64,000 bases of DNA. Origin: Amphibalanus amphitrite. Its lineage: Eukaryota > Arthropoda > Thecostraca > Balanomorpha > Balanidae. The DNA lies in assembly GCF_019059575.1 (NCBI RefSeq), contig NW_024881504.1, forward strand, positions 2,356,001 to 2,420,000, read 5' to 3'. This document shows positions 55,059-64,000 of the stretch, one piece after another. The notes beneath the pieces were generated by a model. That model was given only the letters and a program-made list of their open reading frames with translations. It was not told the DNA's origin and made no database searches. The first letter of the stretch is position 1, and each line of letters begins with the position of its first letter. The position numbers and the translations under genes are program-made.

Positions 55059-56551
55059 GGTCAGGTCACCAGGTCACTTTGAATGACCCAACCTCAAGTC
55101 ACTTTTTTGCAACTTTGTCACCGTGCCAGAGCTACAGTAGATGTCGGAGGCCTTTGAAAGTCGCAGGATATTATTAGGTCATTAGTAGCTACAATTTGTA
55201 TATCTCAGAATTTTGATATCGGTGACCTAAGGTCAGGTCAATTTCGCGACCTCCCCATTATAAGTCAATGGGGGAAAATCAACTCCCTGTTTTTACCACT
55301 AAAACGGGTCGGAATAGCCCCATATACCATACATGACTTCATATACGATCAACCTTCACTACCTTGAGGTCTGTTTTGCTGTTGGGCAGCTGTGAGGTCA
55401 TGTGACGTCATCAAAGGTCACCAAAGGTTTTTGGCCAATAACTCCGTACAGGAACAAGATACAGACGCGTGGATGGTCTCATTGTGTTCAGCTCGTCAAG
55501 ACGCATCAAATGATATACATGATGACCTCGAGGTCACGTGACCTGAGGTCAACCTTTGACCTTGACCTTTCGAGGTCAACATATATATCATTTGATGCGG
55601 ATTGACGAGAGGATCACGATGATGCCCTTAGTTTGTTCCTATCTTGACTAATTCGAAAGTTATTCGAGAAAAACTCTCTCCATATCTAGCGCCGCCATTT
55701 TGACTTTTTCGACCCCTGTGACGTCATCTTTGACCTGACCTGAAAATGACCTGTGTAAAAATTGTAGATCTTGGCCGTGCGTATCCGATGCCGTTTACCG
55801 TTTGTCGCTATCTTGCTTTGTTCTCGAGATCTCAGGGGGGCGGTCATCCGCCCCCCCCCGTCGCACAGTGTGGCCAAACGCCAGATTAGCGCGAATTTAA
55901 TCAAAAAACGAATTTTGGAATTTTGACTTTTTATAACTATCAGTCGATAGGAAATTGTCCAAAGTATGTTAATATCACAATACTTTGGTTCAATGTCTTC
56001 CTTTCGGTGTCCAAAAAGCTAGCTAAAGTGGACATACGCAATGCCGGTCCCGGCTGTGCTGAAATCGTCGAAAACCCGCGTCATGTTTACAACATATTTT
56101 GGCGTAATTGTCGGAAAGGTTTGGAAATAATTGGAGTGGCATATGACTACTGAGCCTATATTTGATAGTATACCCGAATTCTATAGGTATCCTTGGACTA
56201 ACCGATGAGTTATGCTCATTTGAAAATGACCTTTTCAAACATCCCCTGAAAACACTGTCCATCTTAAAAACGTAGAGATATAAGAAAATGGCCAAAAAAC
56301 TCCACGCCAAATCTACCATGAGAAGATTCGCCACACTTTTCTGGACATGATCCATTCAAAAAACCCTGCCCCAACCTGCCCCCGGCCTTTGGCTCAGCTT
56401 TGAACGTATCGGGTTGGCCCGCCCGGGGAGGTCCGGCTACAGGGTGGGCGCGGCGGCGGCTCCGTAACGTTACGCGGATGGCTCAACCGCTGTATTTCTG
56501 ACTTGTTATATTGCAGAATACGGTCGCCAATGAATAAATCTTAATAATTTT

Positions 56552-57156
56552 TCAACCCTCGCCCATATAGGGGTGAGGGTGGGGGTCGAAGGACCCCTCT
56601 CGGTTTTTCGCAAAAAGCTCATGTAAAAAGCGTCCGATCGCGACGAAACTTTCAGTGCCCTCGAGTTTATCAATTTTACACCTACCCATTAAATTTCACG
56701 ACCCTGACCCCAATGACCTTTGACCTGTGACCTATTTCTCGAGACCATGTTTGGCCGGAAGCGCGATTGGGCGTATGTTTGCTTGCATTAGCCGCGCGTA
56801 TGCAGTCTTTTCGTGGTTTCAAGCGTCTAAACATTTGATATTATTATGTTGGTCCCATGCATTATGGTCGGTGTCAAGATCACTTGAAGGTCAGGTCAGT
56901 TCAATGACCTTTGATGACCTCGGTTCACCCTTTTTAGTTTTACATGCTTCCAGGCTAGTTTTTGGAGCTGATTTCGAATTTAGTAACCATTTGAACATTT
57001 TGGAAGAAGTTTTGGTGCCTTCGTAACATGCAACGAAGCTGTCACTGGCGGTTGACACCTGTCAATTATGAATACCCGGCAGGACTGGTTGGCCTGAACT
57101 GACCTGACCCGACCTACGTTCGCGGCTAGCAAAACACCAATACGGGCGAGGGTTAA
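56552..57156 (+). mobile_element. TTAA element, subfamily F3, nested in Transib-like element
   Basis: TCAA at 56552-56555 then CCCTCGCCCATATAGG; right end CCAATACGGGCGAGGG then TTAA at 57153-57156. Word GGTCGAAGGACC near 56584. TGACCT/AGGTCA runs at 56713-56730, 56888-56930. About 0.6 kb, shorter than other F3 copies because its 3' half is partly missing. Confidence 0.8.
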
Positions 57157-57454
57157 TGACATGAAGGTGCTTATGGTGTAAGTCTTTGTTTTTACTCCCA
57201 TTGCTGAGGTTCAGTCCTATCGGTGCGTGTATTTCAGCAACCATCTATCGATTCATGTGCTTCACCAGGAACATTCACACAGAAACATAATTAGATGTTG
57301 ATTTTTTTTTTTCAAGCAAACTTTGGACAATCATAAGAATTTACCAGAGAAATGATGGGAATCTTATAAATGATTCCTCCTCCTAACATGCCCATTATTG
57401 CTGGGACCCACAATTTTATGCCTCTTATTTGCGGTTAAATTCCAGGATTTCGTA

Positions 57455-57700
57455 ATCAGAGTCGGAGTCGTTCGAAGTCGTCAGTTCTGACCCTGCAGTC
57501 AGAGTCGGAATCGGAATCGATTCGGACCAAGACTCGTAGTCTGAGTCACCGAAAATACATCGACTGCGTGGACTTGCCATGGCTGCGGAGTCCGAGTCCG
57601 AGTCGATCGTATAAGTCGACAGTTTTGCCCGGAGTCAGAGTTGAAATTGACTTTTGAAAGCCGTAGTCGGAGTCGGAGTAACTCCATCGACTTCACAGCC
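57455..57700. repeat. GAGTCGGAGTC-type degenerate repeat
   Basis: Same vocabulary as 35828-36190 (AGTTCTGACC, GGAGTCGGAGT, GAAAATACATCGACTG). Two units of about 120 bp. Confidence 0.65.
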
Positions 57701-57957
57701 CTGGCCTGGTAGGCACATCACCCGTCGTAAGCTAGTTTTCCTGACTTTTTGAGGCGGAACTATGCCATTATATGTCGGCAAGCATTTATAATGCATCGTA
57801 AAAGGTCTCACATAGGTTTAAGTGTCAATTTTGAAACCAGGGAACCATTTTCAACGGATCCGAGCAGCGCTGGGATTTAATTCGCGCTAAACTGGTGTTT
57901 GGCCACACTGTGCGTCGGTGCGAAGTTGGCGCAGACCCCCGTCGGTGCGCGGGTTAT

Positions 57958-58427
57958 AAATGGAATGGTGTTGTATTCACGGCATTAGATAATATTAATA
58001 GTGATACCAGCAGTGGATGTGGTAAAATACAGTCCAAAAGAAACGAAAGCACACGATTGGTGCGTAATGCGCCCTCCCATTCAAATAAGCCCGCCCACTT
58101 CAATAGATGGTGTAGTTTCTTAGGGCGTAAAAGATGCAAAACACTACCGAGCTTTTTTAGCTCGGCCACTGGGACAGTGAAAATACAATTGACTGAAATG
58201 CATGAAAATCATTTTGCATTAATAGCCGTTTTCTGTACCCAAACTTTAGCCAGTGACGCCCTGTCCATTCTAAAGCGTTTATAAGATTGGTCCCAGCACC
58301 CGATTTTATATGAGGAAGTCGTTTAAAAAGCATCTTAGCTCTAATCAATTTATTTATTATGGTCACTTTTACAGGACGTCTATAGAGCTTTGACTTTTAC
58401 ATTTCTTCCTTGTTCAGGAGCAACGTT
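57958..58427. other. Unassigned interval
   Basis: The frame at 57895-58284 is open but begins in transposon sequence. The short palindromic phrase CCGAGCTTTTTTAGCTCGG is at 58147-58165. No gene recognised. Confidence 0.4.
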
Positions 58428-58590
58428 TTAACCCTCACCGGACCTTCAGGTTTTCTGAATACCGAGGGGCGTTGGGGGGTTGAAAGTGAGGGAACAACTC
58501 CCTTCGCCGATTCGCCCCTAATTGAGCTAGAGCCTCACGAAAGAAACGATCGTGTGCGTCGTTATGAAATTCAGCGATTGGTCTCCGATT

Positions 58591-59792
58591 TTAACCCGCG
58601 CCCCGCCACGCTGGGAGGGCGGGGGGGGGCAAAATCTGCCCCCCTCCCGTTTTTCGCTAATAACTTCTAAACGCATTACGCCAGCGACGTGAAACTCTCA
58701 GTACCTTATCATACATCGATTTGACACGATCCCTGAAAATTTGAGCGAAATCCGTCGGAATTTTTTTTTGAGAAATTGACGTTTTAGTGACGTCATGTTC
58801 GCCATTTTCGCCTAAAAAACGGCAAAATTTCAAACGCCGCTAAAATCTTCATTTTTAAAGGAATCAAGACGTAACAAAAAAGGTTACACGTGATTCTACT
58901 GTGTCTATCAAATGGCTATCTCGGTTATTTGAAAATTTTGGATTTTGGCCCAATTTTTTTTTTCAAAAAACTGACTTTTTTTGAAAAATAATTATAAAAT
59001 CCAAAATTTTTTGGGTATCAAAAAAACCGGAATATATGTCAGAGGAGTGGTCTATGTGCACCTGCATACCAATTTTTAGAAGAATCGGTTCAAAAATGTG
59101 GGAGTTTTTTAAAATGTTATGACGTCACGACACACAAAAATTTTGAAAAATGATTTTTTTGAAGTTCTAGGCCTCGTACGGAAACAAAAATAGCACCATT
59201 CAATTCGCCGTGAACAACTGCATCGAATAGACACCTTTTTAGGCCTTAACAACCAACTTCAAAATTTGACTTCACTTGACCTGACCTTGACCTGACCTCG
59301 ACCCCAATTTCATCCAGAGGTGGTCCATATCACTTATTGAGTGTGCCTATTGAATTCTATGAGTAAAATGACCCATAAAACATGTGTCGCACATGCCCTT
59401 TTCTATATTTTGTTTTTGGTGACCTGACCTGACCTGACCTGACCTGACCTTGACCTTGACCTTTGAATGACATTGTTTGCAACGAATATTGTCTTGGTAG
59501 TCTAAGAACACGTTTTGGGCAATCAGTCTCAGTCCATTCTTCGGCAACTACGGTGCAAGGCCGATACTGTAGAAACTTGCATTTTGTACCCTTGACCTGA
59601 CCTTGACCTGACCTCTGACCTACTTAAGAAAAAAATGGGCTCTTTAGATCCGCCTTGTTGAGAGCTTTCGATTGCCGTTTTTCCCGTCTTTCTACGACCA
59701 TCGGTTCGGAAGTTTGACAGGGGGGGCAGAATCTGCCCCCCCCCCCCCAGCAGGGCGCGTATGGCTGGAAAGCCCAGCGGGGCGCGGTTTAA
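58591..59792. mobile_element. TTAA element, subfamily F12 (word GCAGAATCTGC), nested
   Basis: TTAA then CCCGCGCCCCGCCACGCTGG; right end CCCAGCGGGGCGCGG then TTTAA (TTAA 59789-59792). Words GCAAAATCTGC (about 58629) and GCAGAATCTGC (about 59727). Interior has TGACGTCA-like motifs and a run of six tandem TGACC units (59418-59450). The undisturbed target GATTTTAAGGTCC is at 43750-43762. Confidence 0.9.
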
Positions 59793-60451
59793 GGACCAGG
59801 GTCAGCCGATGACTTCTGTTCTGAGTTCAGGTCAAGTGGCCCAAGGCACAGGTTCGGTTTTTGGTAAATAACTTCGCTAGAAATAATCGCAGATCCGCGA
59901 TTTTAGCAGCATCGTGTTTGTCTAGCTCAGGCGTGTCGAATGGTATACTTTTTCTTCGGATGAGATCAACCTCGGGTCAAGGTCAGGTCACATCCCGTCA
60001 GGTCACGAAGCTGGTCAAAGGAGGTCATATTGCATATCAATCGATTCGGCAGGTCTTTCCATGTCCATTAGTGGGCCGCTTTGTCGACTCGGTAGCTTTA
60101 GTTGATCGGGAGTTATTGACGAAAAACTGATAGCCTTAGTAACGTGATAATGATGCCACGCAAAAACAACAAAGCAAAAGAGAAGCATCAGACCTTGCAA
60201 GGAGCGCATGAAATCACGATTCCGTGTGCTTGAGAATTTGAGATAGTTGTAGATCATTTCCGGACCAAACTAGCAATTTTCATATGCCCCCTGACTTTTA
60301 ATGGTGAGAGACCGACCTGATCTCAGGCGACGCTTCAGAAAATCCGAGCTATACATTTATACAAGCTGTGAGACCTCTCGATGACACTATAAGGTCCTGT
60401 AAGTTTCAACTCCCTATGAAAGCTCTGCACTGAGGGTGTTGTGAAGTTGGA

Positions 60452-60489
60452 ACATTTTAGGACTGTGCACACAGTCCTAAAATGTTCAT
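60452..60489. repeat. Perfect 18-bp-stem hairpin
   Basis: GAACATTTTAGGACTGTG, two bases, then the exact inverse. Followed by three more direct TTTTAGGAC/TTTAGGACAG copies to 60530, so a short local amplification in the F4 remnant. Confidence 0.9.
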
Positions 60490-60674
60490 TTTAGGACAGT
60501 TTAGGACAGTTTCACACAGCTCATTTTAGGACTGTTCATTTATGACGTGATAGATGAGTGACCTGACTTGACTTAAAAATGCATTTGGCCAAAAAAATCC
60601 GACTTATCAAATCCCGATTAAAAAATCGACTTATAATCCGGTTAATCAAATCCCGACCTTGTTTTCACTGGTCT

Positions 60675-61268
60675 TTAACCCGCGCACCGACGGGGGTCTG
60701 CGCCAACTTCGTACCGACGGGGGGGGGGGCGGATGACTGCCCCCCCCTGAGATCTCGAGAACAAAGCAAGATAGCGACAAGCGGTAAACGGCAAGGGATA
60801 CGCACGGACAAGGTCTACAATTTTTACTCAGGTCATTTTCAGGTCAGGTCAAAGATGACGTCACAGGGGTCAAAAAAGTCAAAATGGCGGCGCTAGGTAT
60901 GGAGAGTTTTTTTCTCGAATAACTTTCGAACTAGTCAATATAGGAACAAACTAAGGGCAGCATCGCGATCCTCTCGTCAATCCACATCGAATGATATATA
61001 TGTTGACCTCGAAAGGTCAAGGTCAAAGGTTGACCTCAGGTCACGTGACCTCGAGGTCATCATGTATATCATTCGATGCGCCTTGACGAGCTGAACACAA
61101 TGAGACCATCCGCGCGGCTGTATCTTGTTCCTGTATGGAGTTCTTGGCAAAAAAAAACCGCTGGTGACCTTTGATGACGTCACATGACCTTACAGCTGCC
61201 CAACAGCAAAACAGACCTCAAGGTAGTGAAGGTTGATCGTATATGAGGTCATTTATGGTTTATGGGGC
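60675..61268 (-). mobile_element. TTAA element, subfamily F5, truncated, minus
   Basis: TTAA at 60675-60678 then CCCGCGCACCGACGG and word CGGATGACTGCC. Almost identical to 37827-38410, then lost at about 61268 (TTTATGGGGCC). It contains AGGTCACGTGACCT near 61038-61051. Confidence 0.85.
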
Positions 61269-61685
61269 CCACGGGCGTAGGAACGTCATGAAAAGTGAGT
61301 GGGCCACCCTGTCAAGGGGCCTCCTTTTCCAGGGGCCTCCTATTTTCAGGGGCCTCCAACTTTTGCCTCGTCCTGCTGGCTGCTTTCAAGTATGACCTCC
61401 AAATCTAGCTTCTGAGATCGGGCAGACGTACCCAGGGGCGTAGTAACCGCTTAAGCGAACAATGCGGAAAGTCCGCAACATTTTTTAAACTTATTCCCCT
61501 CCGATTTTTTTTTTTCAGAATCTATTTACCGCAAACGGCGCATGACCCCTGAAAACCCTTACACAAATGTCTTCCTCGTTTCCCAGGTGCCCCAATTAGC
61601 TTCATAGGCGCCCTCTTTGGCATATAAGCGCCTATGTATAGTCATCAGATACATCCCTATATGTCCCACAGTCGCCCCGTTGTCG
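61269..61685. other. Unassigned interval
   Basis: CAGGGGCCTCC repeated three times at about 61315-61355. No gene; overlapping frames are artefacts. Confidence 0.4.
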
Positions 61686-61968
61686 CATACAATATCCCAG
61701 TAAACATGCCGACGTCGGCCCGACGTCGGCCCAACGTCGGCCGACGTCGGGGTGACGTCGGCAACTCGGCATCGGCATGCCGACGTCGGCCCGACGTCGG
61801 TCCAACCTCGGCACGACGTCGGCTGGATGTCTGATATGCCCGCATGTTCCGACGTCCAGCCGAGGTCCAGCCGACGTCGGGCCGACGTCGGACCGAGATC
61901 AATTGCTGAGGTCCAGCCGACGTCGGGTGACTTCGGGGCGACGTCGGACCGACATCGGCCGCTGTTTT
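61686..61968. repeat. CCGACGTCGG palindrome array
   Basis: More than a dozen copies of the self-complementary CCGACGTCGG/CGACGTCGG at 10-20-bp spacing, starting right after CCCAGTAAACATG. The left half is biased to GTCGGCC and the right half to GGCCGAC, so the block as a whole is an imperfect palindrome centred near 61835. Frames on both strands are artefacts of the repeat. Confidence 0.85.
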
Positions 61969-62517
61969 GACCGTTAAAATAATATAAAATACATGTTTCA
62001 TGTTTCATAAAGAGCTTCTGTATTCAAAATATCCTCAGGAAACTCAAATCTTCCTCCACGCCGCAACCCCCTGATCCGGACTGGACGGGAAACTTTATCC
62101 CATTTGGGATTGCCCGTAAGCCGAGCTCGCCCGTAGCCGGGTGCGGTGAGTGCTTGGGGGCTGCTCGGCCTATCCTTTGGTCAGGCTCAGCCCCGGCAAC
62201 TCACCAGGGCCGGGCCCAGTTCATATAGAAAGGCCAGTCGGCAAGTGTCACTTTGCCAAAGTGCCACTTATCAAAGGGACACTTTGGGAAACGTTGGTGC
62301 AGGTGTGTAAGAGTGGCTATAGGTATGAATCCATTGTGGGGTCGCCCTTTCCAATAAGTGTCACGCAACAGCAATGGGACCAGGGACTCTATATGAACTG
62401 GACCCAGGGTGCTCGCCAAGAAGACCAATGTCTCCATCCTATGATCCTTCCGGCTCTGAAATGGTCTTGTCAGACCGAAAGGGCGTAACCCAACAAAACA
62501 AACCAAATTTGTTAGCT
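61969..62517. other. Unassigned interval
   Basis: A short inverted pair AAGTGTCACTTTGCCAAAGTGCCACTT lies near 62242-62268. No gene recognised. Confidence 0.4.
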
Positions 62518-62609
62518 GGCTGCGTGGTGTAGTGGTTAGCGCACTAACCTCGCGTTCGAGTGACACTGGGTTCGAATCCCATCGCCGGATGATGCTTTTG
62601 GCGTGTTGT
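62518..62609 (+). mobile_element. tRNA-derived SINE head
   Basis: A-box-like TGGTGTAGTGG (about 62525) and a perfect B box GGTTCGAATCC (about 62569-62579) at tRNA spacing, the internal RNA polymerase III promoter. The acceptor arms do not pair, so this is not a functional tRNA. A second B-box fragment (GCTCGAATCCC) plus the same TTTTTGGCGCGGTGTCCCA tail follows at 62640-62690. Confidence 0.7.
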
Positions 62610-62881
62610 CCCAGTAAACATGCCGACGTCGGCGTTTGGGGGCTCGAATCCCGCCGCCGGTCGATATTTTTGGCGCGGTGTCCCAATAAACATGCCGACG
62701 TCGGCCCCGTCGGTCCAACGACAAACGATCTCGTCAACCTCGCCAAACGATCTCGGCCCGACGTCGGCTCGACGTCGGCTGAACTTCGGCTGGACGTCGG
62801 AACATGCGGGCATATCCGACGTCCAGCCGATGTCGGGCCGAGGTTGAACCGACGTTGGGCCGACGTCGTCATGTTTACTGG
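62610..62881. mobile_element. CCCAGTAAACATG inverted-repeat element with CGACGTCGG body
   Basis: Begins CCCAGTAAACATGCCGACG and ends CGTCGTCATGTTTACTGGG. The body is CGACGTCGG repeats as at 61686-61968, and an internal CCCAATAAACATGCCGACG is at 62685. The consistent junction with the SINE tail suggests a composite SINE-like unit. Confidence 0.65.
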
Positions 62882-64000
62882 GATGGTGCTCCCAGACGCA
62901 GATGGGGCTCTCGGGGTCGACAGTGTGGGACCTTCAGTCGCTGATGGGTGCCCGCCAGATGTGGACCCTCGGAGACGCCGGTATGGGGCCCTCAGAGATG
63001 CCGGTATGTGGCCCTTAGAGACACCGGTGTGGAACCCTCAGATACTTCAGTGTGAAGCCCTTACAATTGCTGGTGTGGAGCTATGAATGCGCTGGCTTAA
63101 ATCCCTGGTGGCCCTGGTGGCGCAGTTGGTTAAGGCGTCGACCCGCGGTGCGGGCGGTGCCGGATTCGGGTTCGATTCCCGGTTCCGCCCGTTCCGCGGG
63201 CGTCGTCCCCGGCTGTGTCACCAGGTGTGGGGTAGGCTCCCACTTCAGCCGTAGCCTGGGGGGTGGGGTACAGTTGCCGGGAGGAGATGGAGCCCTCCTA
63301 TAATTGGGACATACAAGAGCCCGTTGGAGGGAGGCACGAATTAAAAAAAAAAATCCCTCAGAGGCCGGTACATGGACATCAGAGCTCAGTGAAAGCTTAT
63401 GTGGTGCCTTCAGTGTGGAGCCGTTAGACATCAACATGGTGCTCTCAGGAGCCGGTGAGTCCTCAGAGTCACCGGTGTGGGGCCTTCAGAGCTCCGAGAT
63501 ACTGGTGTGGGGCCCTCAGAGGTGTCGGTGTGGGTCCTTCAGATGTACCTATAGAGCCTTGAGATTCACAGGTGTGGTGGCCCACAGACTCTGTGGGGGG
63601 GGGCACCGGTGTGGGGCCACCAGAGCCACCGATATAGGGCCCTTAGAGACACTAGTATGACTCTCAAAGGCGCCGCTGTGTTGCGCTCATAAACACTGGT
63701 GTGGAGCCATCACAGGCGGGTGGAGCCGTTAGAGGCCGGAAAGGGCCCTTAGATACCTACAAGGAGCCTTCAGAAGCCGGCGTGGCACCCTTATGGGGAT
63801 AAGCGTGTCTACTTAGGAGCCCTTGAGGTGCTCTCATGAGCTCTGTGGGGCCCTACCGAGCCGAAATATGGCCACGGCCAGTTGCCGCCGCATGGCTCTT
63901 CGGACTATCATTCTCAGGGGCCTCATCTGCCTAGTTTGAATAGAAGGGCCTCTCAGACCATCAGTCTCATGGGCCTCCTCTGGCTAGTATAAATAGAAGG
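62882..64000. repeat. Diverged minisatellite of GGTGTGGGGCCCTCAGAG units
   Basis: About 30 irregular units of 25-35 bp with core CCGGTGTGGGGCC.TCAGA, interrupted by a SINE at 63107-63350. Divergence increases to the right end of the window. No gene; frames are artefacts. Confidence 0.7.
63107..63350 (+). mobile_element. tRNA-derived SINE with poly-A and 8-bp TSD
   Basis: A box TGGCGCAGTTGG (about 63118-63129) and B box GGTTCGATTCC (about 63168-63179), a unique body of about 150 bp, then an A-run (63343-63353). Flanked by AAATCCCT at 63099-63106 and 63351-63358. Looks recent. Confidence 0.85.

Larger units (their letters stand above)
55864..57912. mobile_element. Transib-like element, 2.05 kb, CACAGTG ends, 5-bp TSD
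   Basis: Terminal inverted repeats of about 39 bp begin CACAGTGTGGCCAAAC at both ends, with three mismatches over the 39. Flanked by a 5-bp duplication CGTCG (55859-55863 and 57913-57917); the undisturbed target CCCCGTCGGT is seen in sister F5 copies. Transib elements have CAC..TG heptamer ends and 5-bp GC-rich duplications, and the V(D)J recombination signal heptamer is CACAGTG. No transposase; the interior holds an F3 element and a GAGTC repeat. Confidence 0.8.
53858..57957 (+). mobile_element. TTAA-type element, subfamily F5, split by two inserts, TTAT flanks
   Basis: TTAT at 53858-53861 then CCCGCGCACCGACGG; right end CCGTCGGTGCGCGGG then TTAT at 57954-57957. Left word CCGATATCCG (about 53884), right CGGTCATCCG (about 55840). 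Interrupted by an F11 element (54013-55058) and a Transib-like element (55864-57912); removing both leaves a 1-kb F5 copy. The 55059-55858 part is very close to 21717-22500. Confidence 0.88.
58428..60620 (-). mobile_element. TTAA element, subfamily F4, split by F12 and 3'-truncated
   Basis: TTAA at 58428-58431 then CCCTCACCGG and a decayed hairpin region; GAACAACTCCCTTCGCCG matches the F4 end. Interrupted at 58591-59792 and resumes GGACCAGGGTCAGCCG, parallel to 43757-43775. Homology continues to about 60620, where the far terminus is missing. Confidence 0.75.

Noticed and set aside
59411-59465. TGACC tandem run as a telomere-like pentamer array
   Set aside because: Only about six units and part of the AGGTCA-rich interior; not a known telomere unit.
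61559-61977. Arg/Asp-rich open frames in the CGACGTCGG arrays
   Set aside because: Both strands and several frames are open only because of the repeat.
62518-62592. Functional tRNA gene
   Set aside because: A and B boxes are good but acceptor and anticodon stems do not pair; tail and repetition fit a SINE.
63107-63185. Functional tRNA gene
   Set aside because: Promoter boxes present, but followed by a unique body, A-run and 8-bp duplication, so a SINE.

Overview
This is eukaryotic, almost certainly arthropod, DNA. The best clue is a 205-bp run of the arthropod telomere unit TTAGG (732-936). Supporting clues are Ty3/gypsy retrotransposons, a jockey/CR1-type LINE, tRNA-headed SINEs, a THAP-domain (P-type) transposon and GT-AG splice signals. 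A crustacean is plausible, but no sequence here proves it. There are no operons, ribosome binding sites, bacterial genes or CRISPR arrays. Most of the 64 kb is transposable elements nested in each other, and nearly all open frames are accidental or decayed transposon genes.

Layout. 1-1.1 kb: unassigned DNA, telomeric repeat and a GGGATC repeat. 1.1-5.9 kb: a nearly intact gypsy element with a clipped 5' LTR and one in-frame TGA. 6.4-23 kb: TTAA-flanked elements, two minisatellites, two probable host-gene exons (14.6-15.5 kb, minus), and a 3.06-kb perfect-looking palindrome of 144-bp repeats (17.8-20.8 kb) nested three levels deep. 23.2-31.1 kb: a decayed LINE split by a 5.5-kb insert whose ends are inverted and rich in the palindrome TTCCCCGTACGGGGAA. 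32.2-37.5 kb: a 5.3-kb PIF/Harbinger-like element (TTA target duplication) carrying a truncated minus-strand gypsy. 37.8-47.6 kb: more TTAA elements, one of which carries a 1.76-kb P-like element with a split, decayed THAP domain. 48.6-49.3 kb: a 381-bp hairpin and a 101-bp LINE stub with a 24-bp target duplication. 50-61.3 kb: further TTAA elements, one of which received a 2.05-kb Transib-like element with V(D)J-heptamer ends. 61.3-64 kb: CCGACGTCGG arrays, two SINE-like units and a diverged minisatellite.

The dominant theme is a clan of about twenty non-autonomous TTAA elements. Each begins TTAACCCGCG or TTAACCCTCG and ends in the inverse. Each has near both ends a G-run, a short word and a C-run able to form a hairpin; the word is subfamily-specific and is mirrored at the other end. 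A second GC hairpin (GGCGC..GCGCC) often follows. The interior is saturated with AGGTCA/TGACCT hexamers, the nuclear-receptor half-site. They repeatedly insert into each other at TTAA, so paralogous copies serve as empty sites. I consider this clan, with its mirrored words and AGGTCA-dense body, the best candidate for a previously undescribed system here. No protein-coding partner for it is visible in the window.
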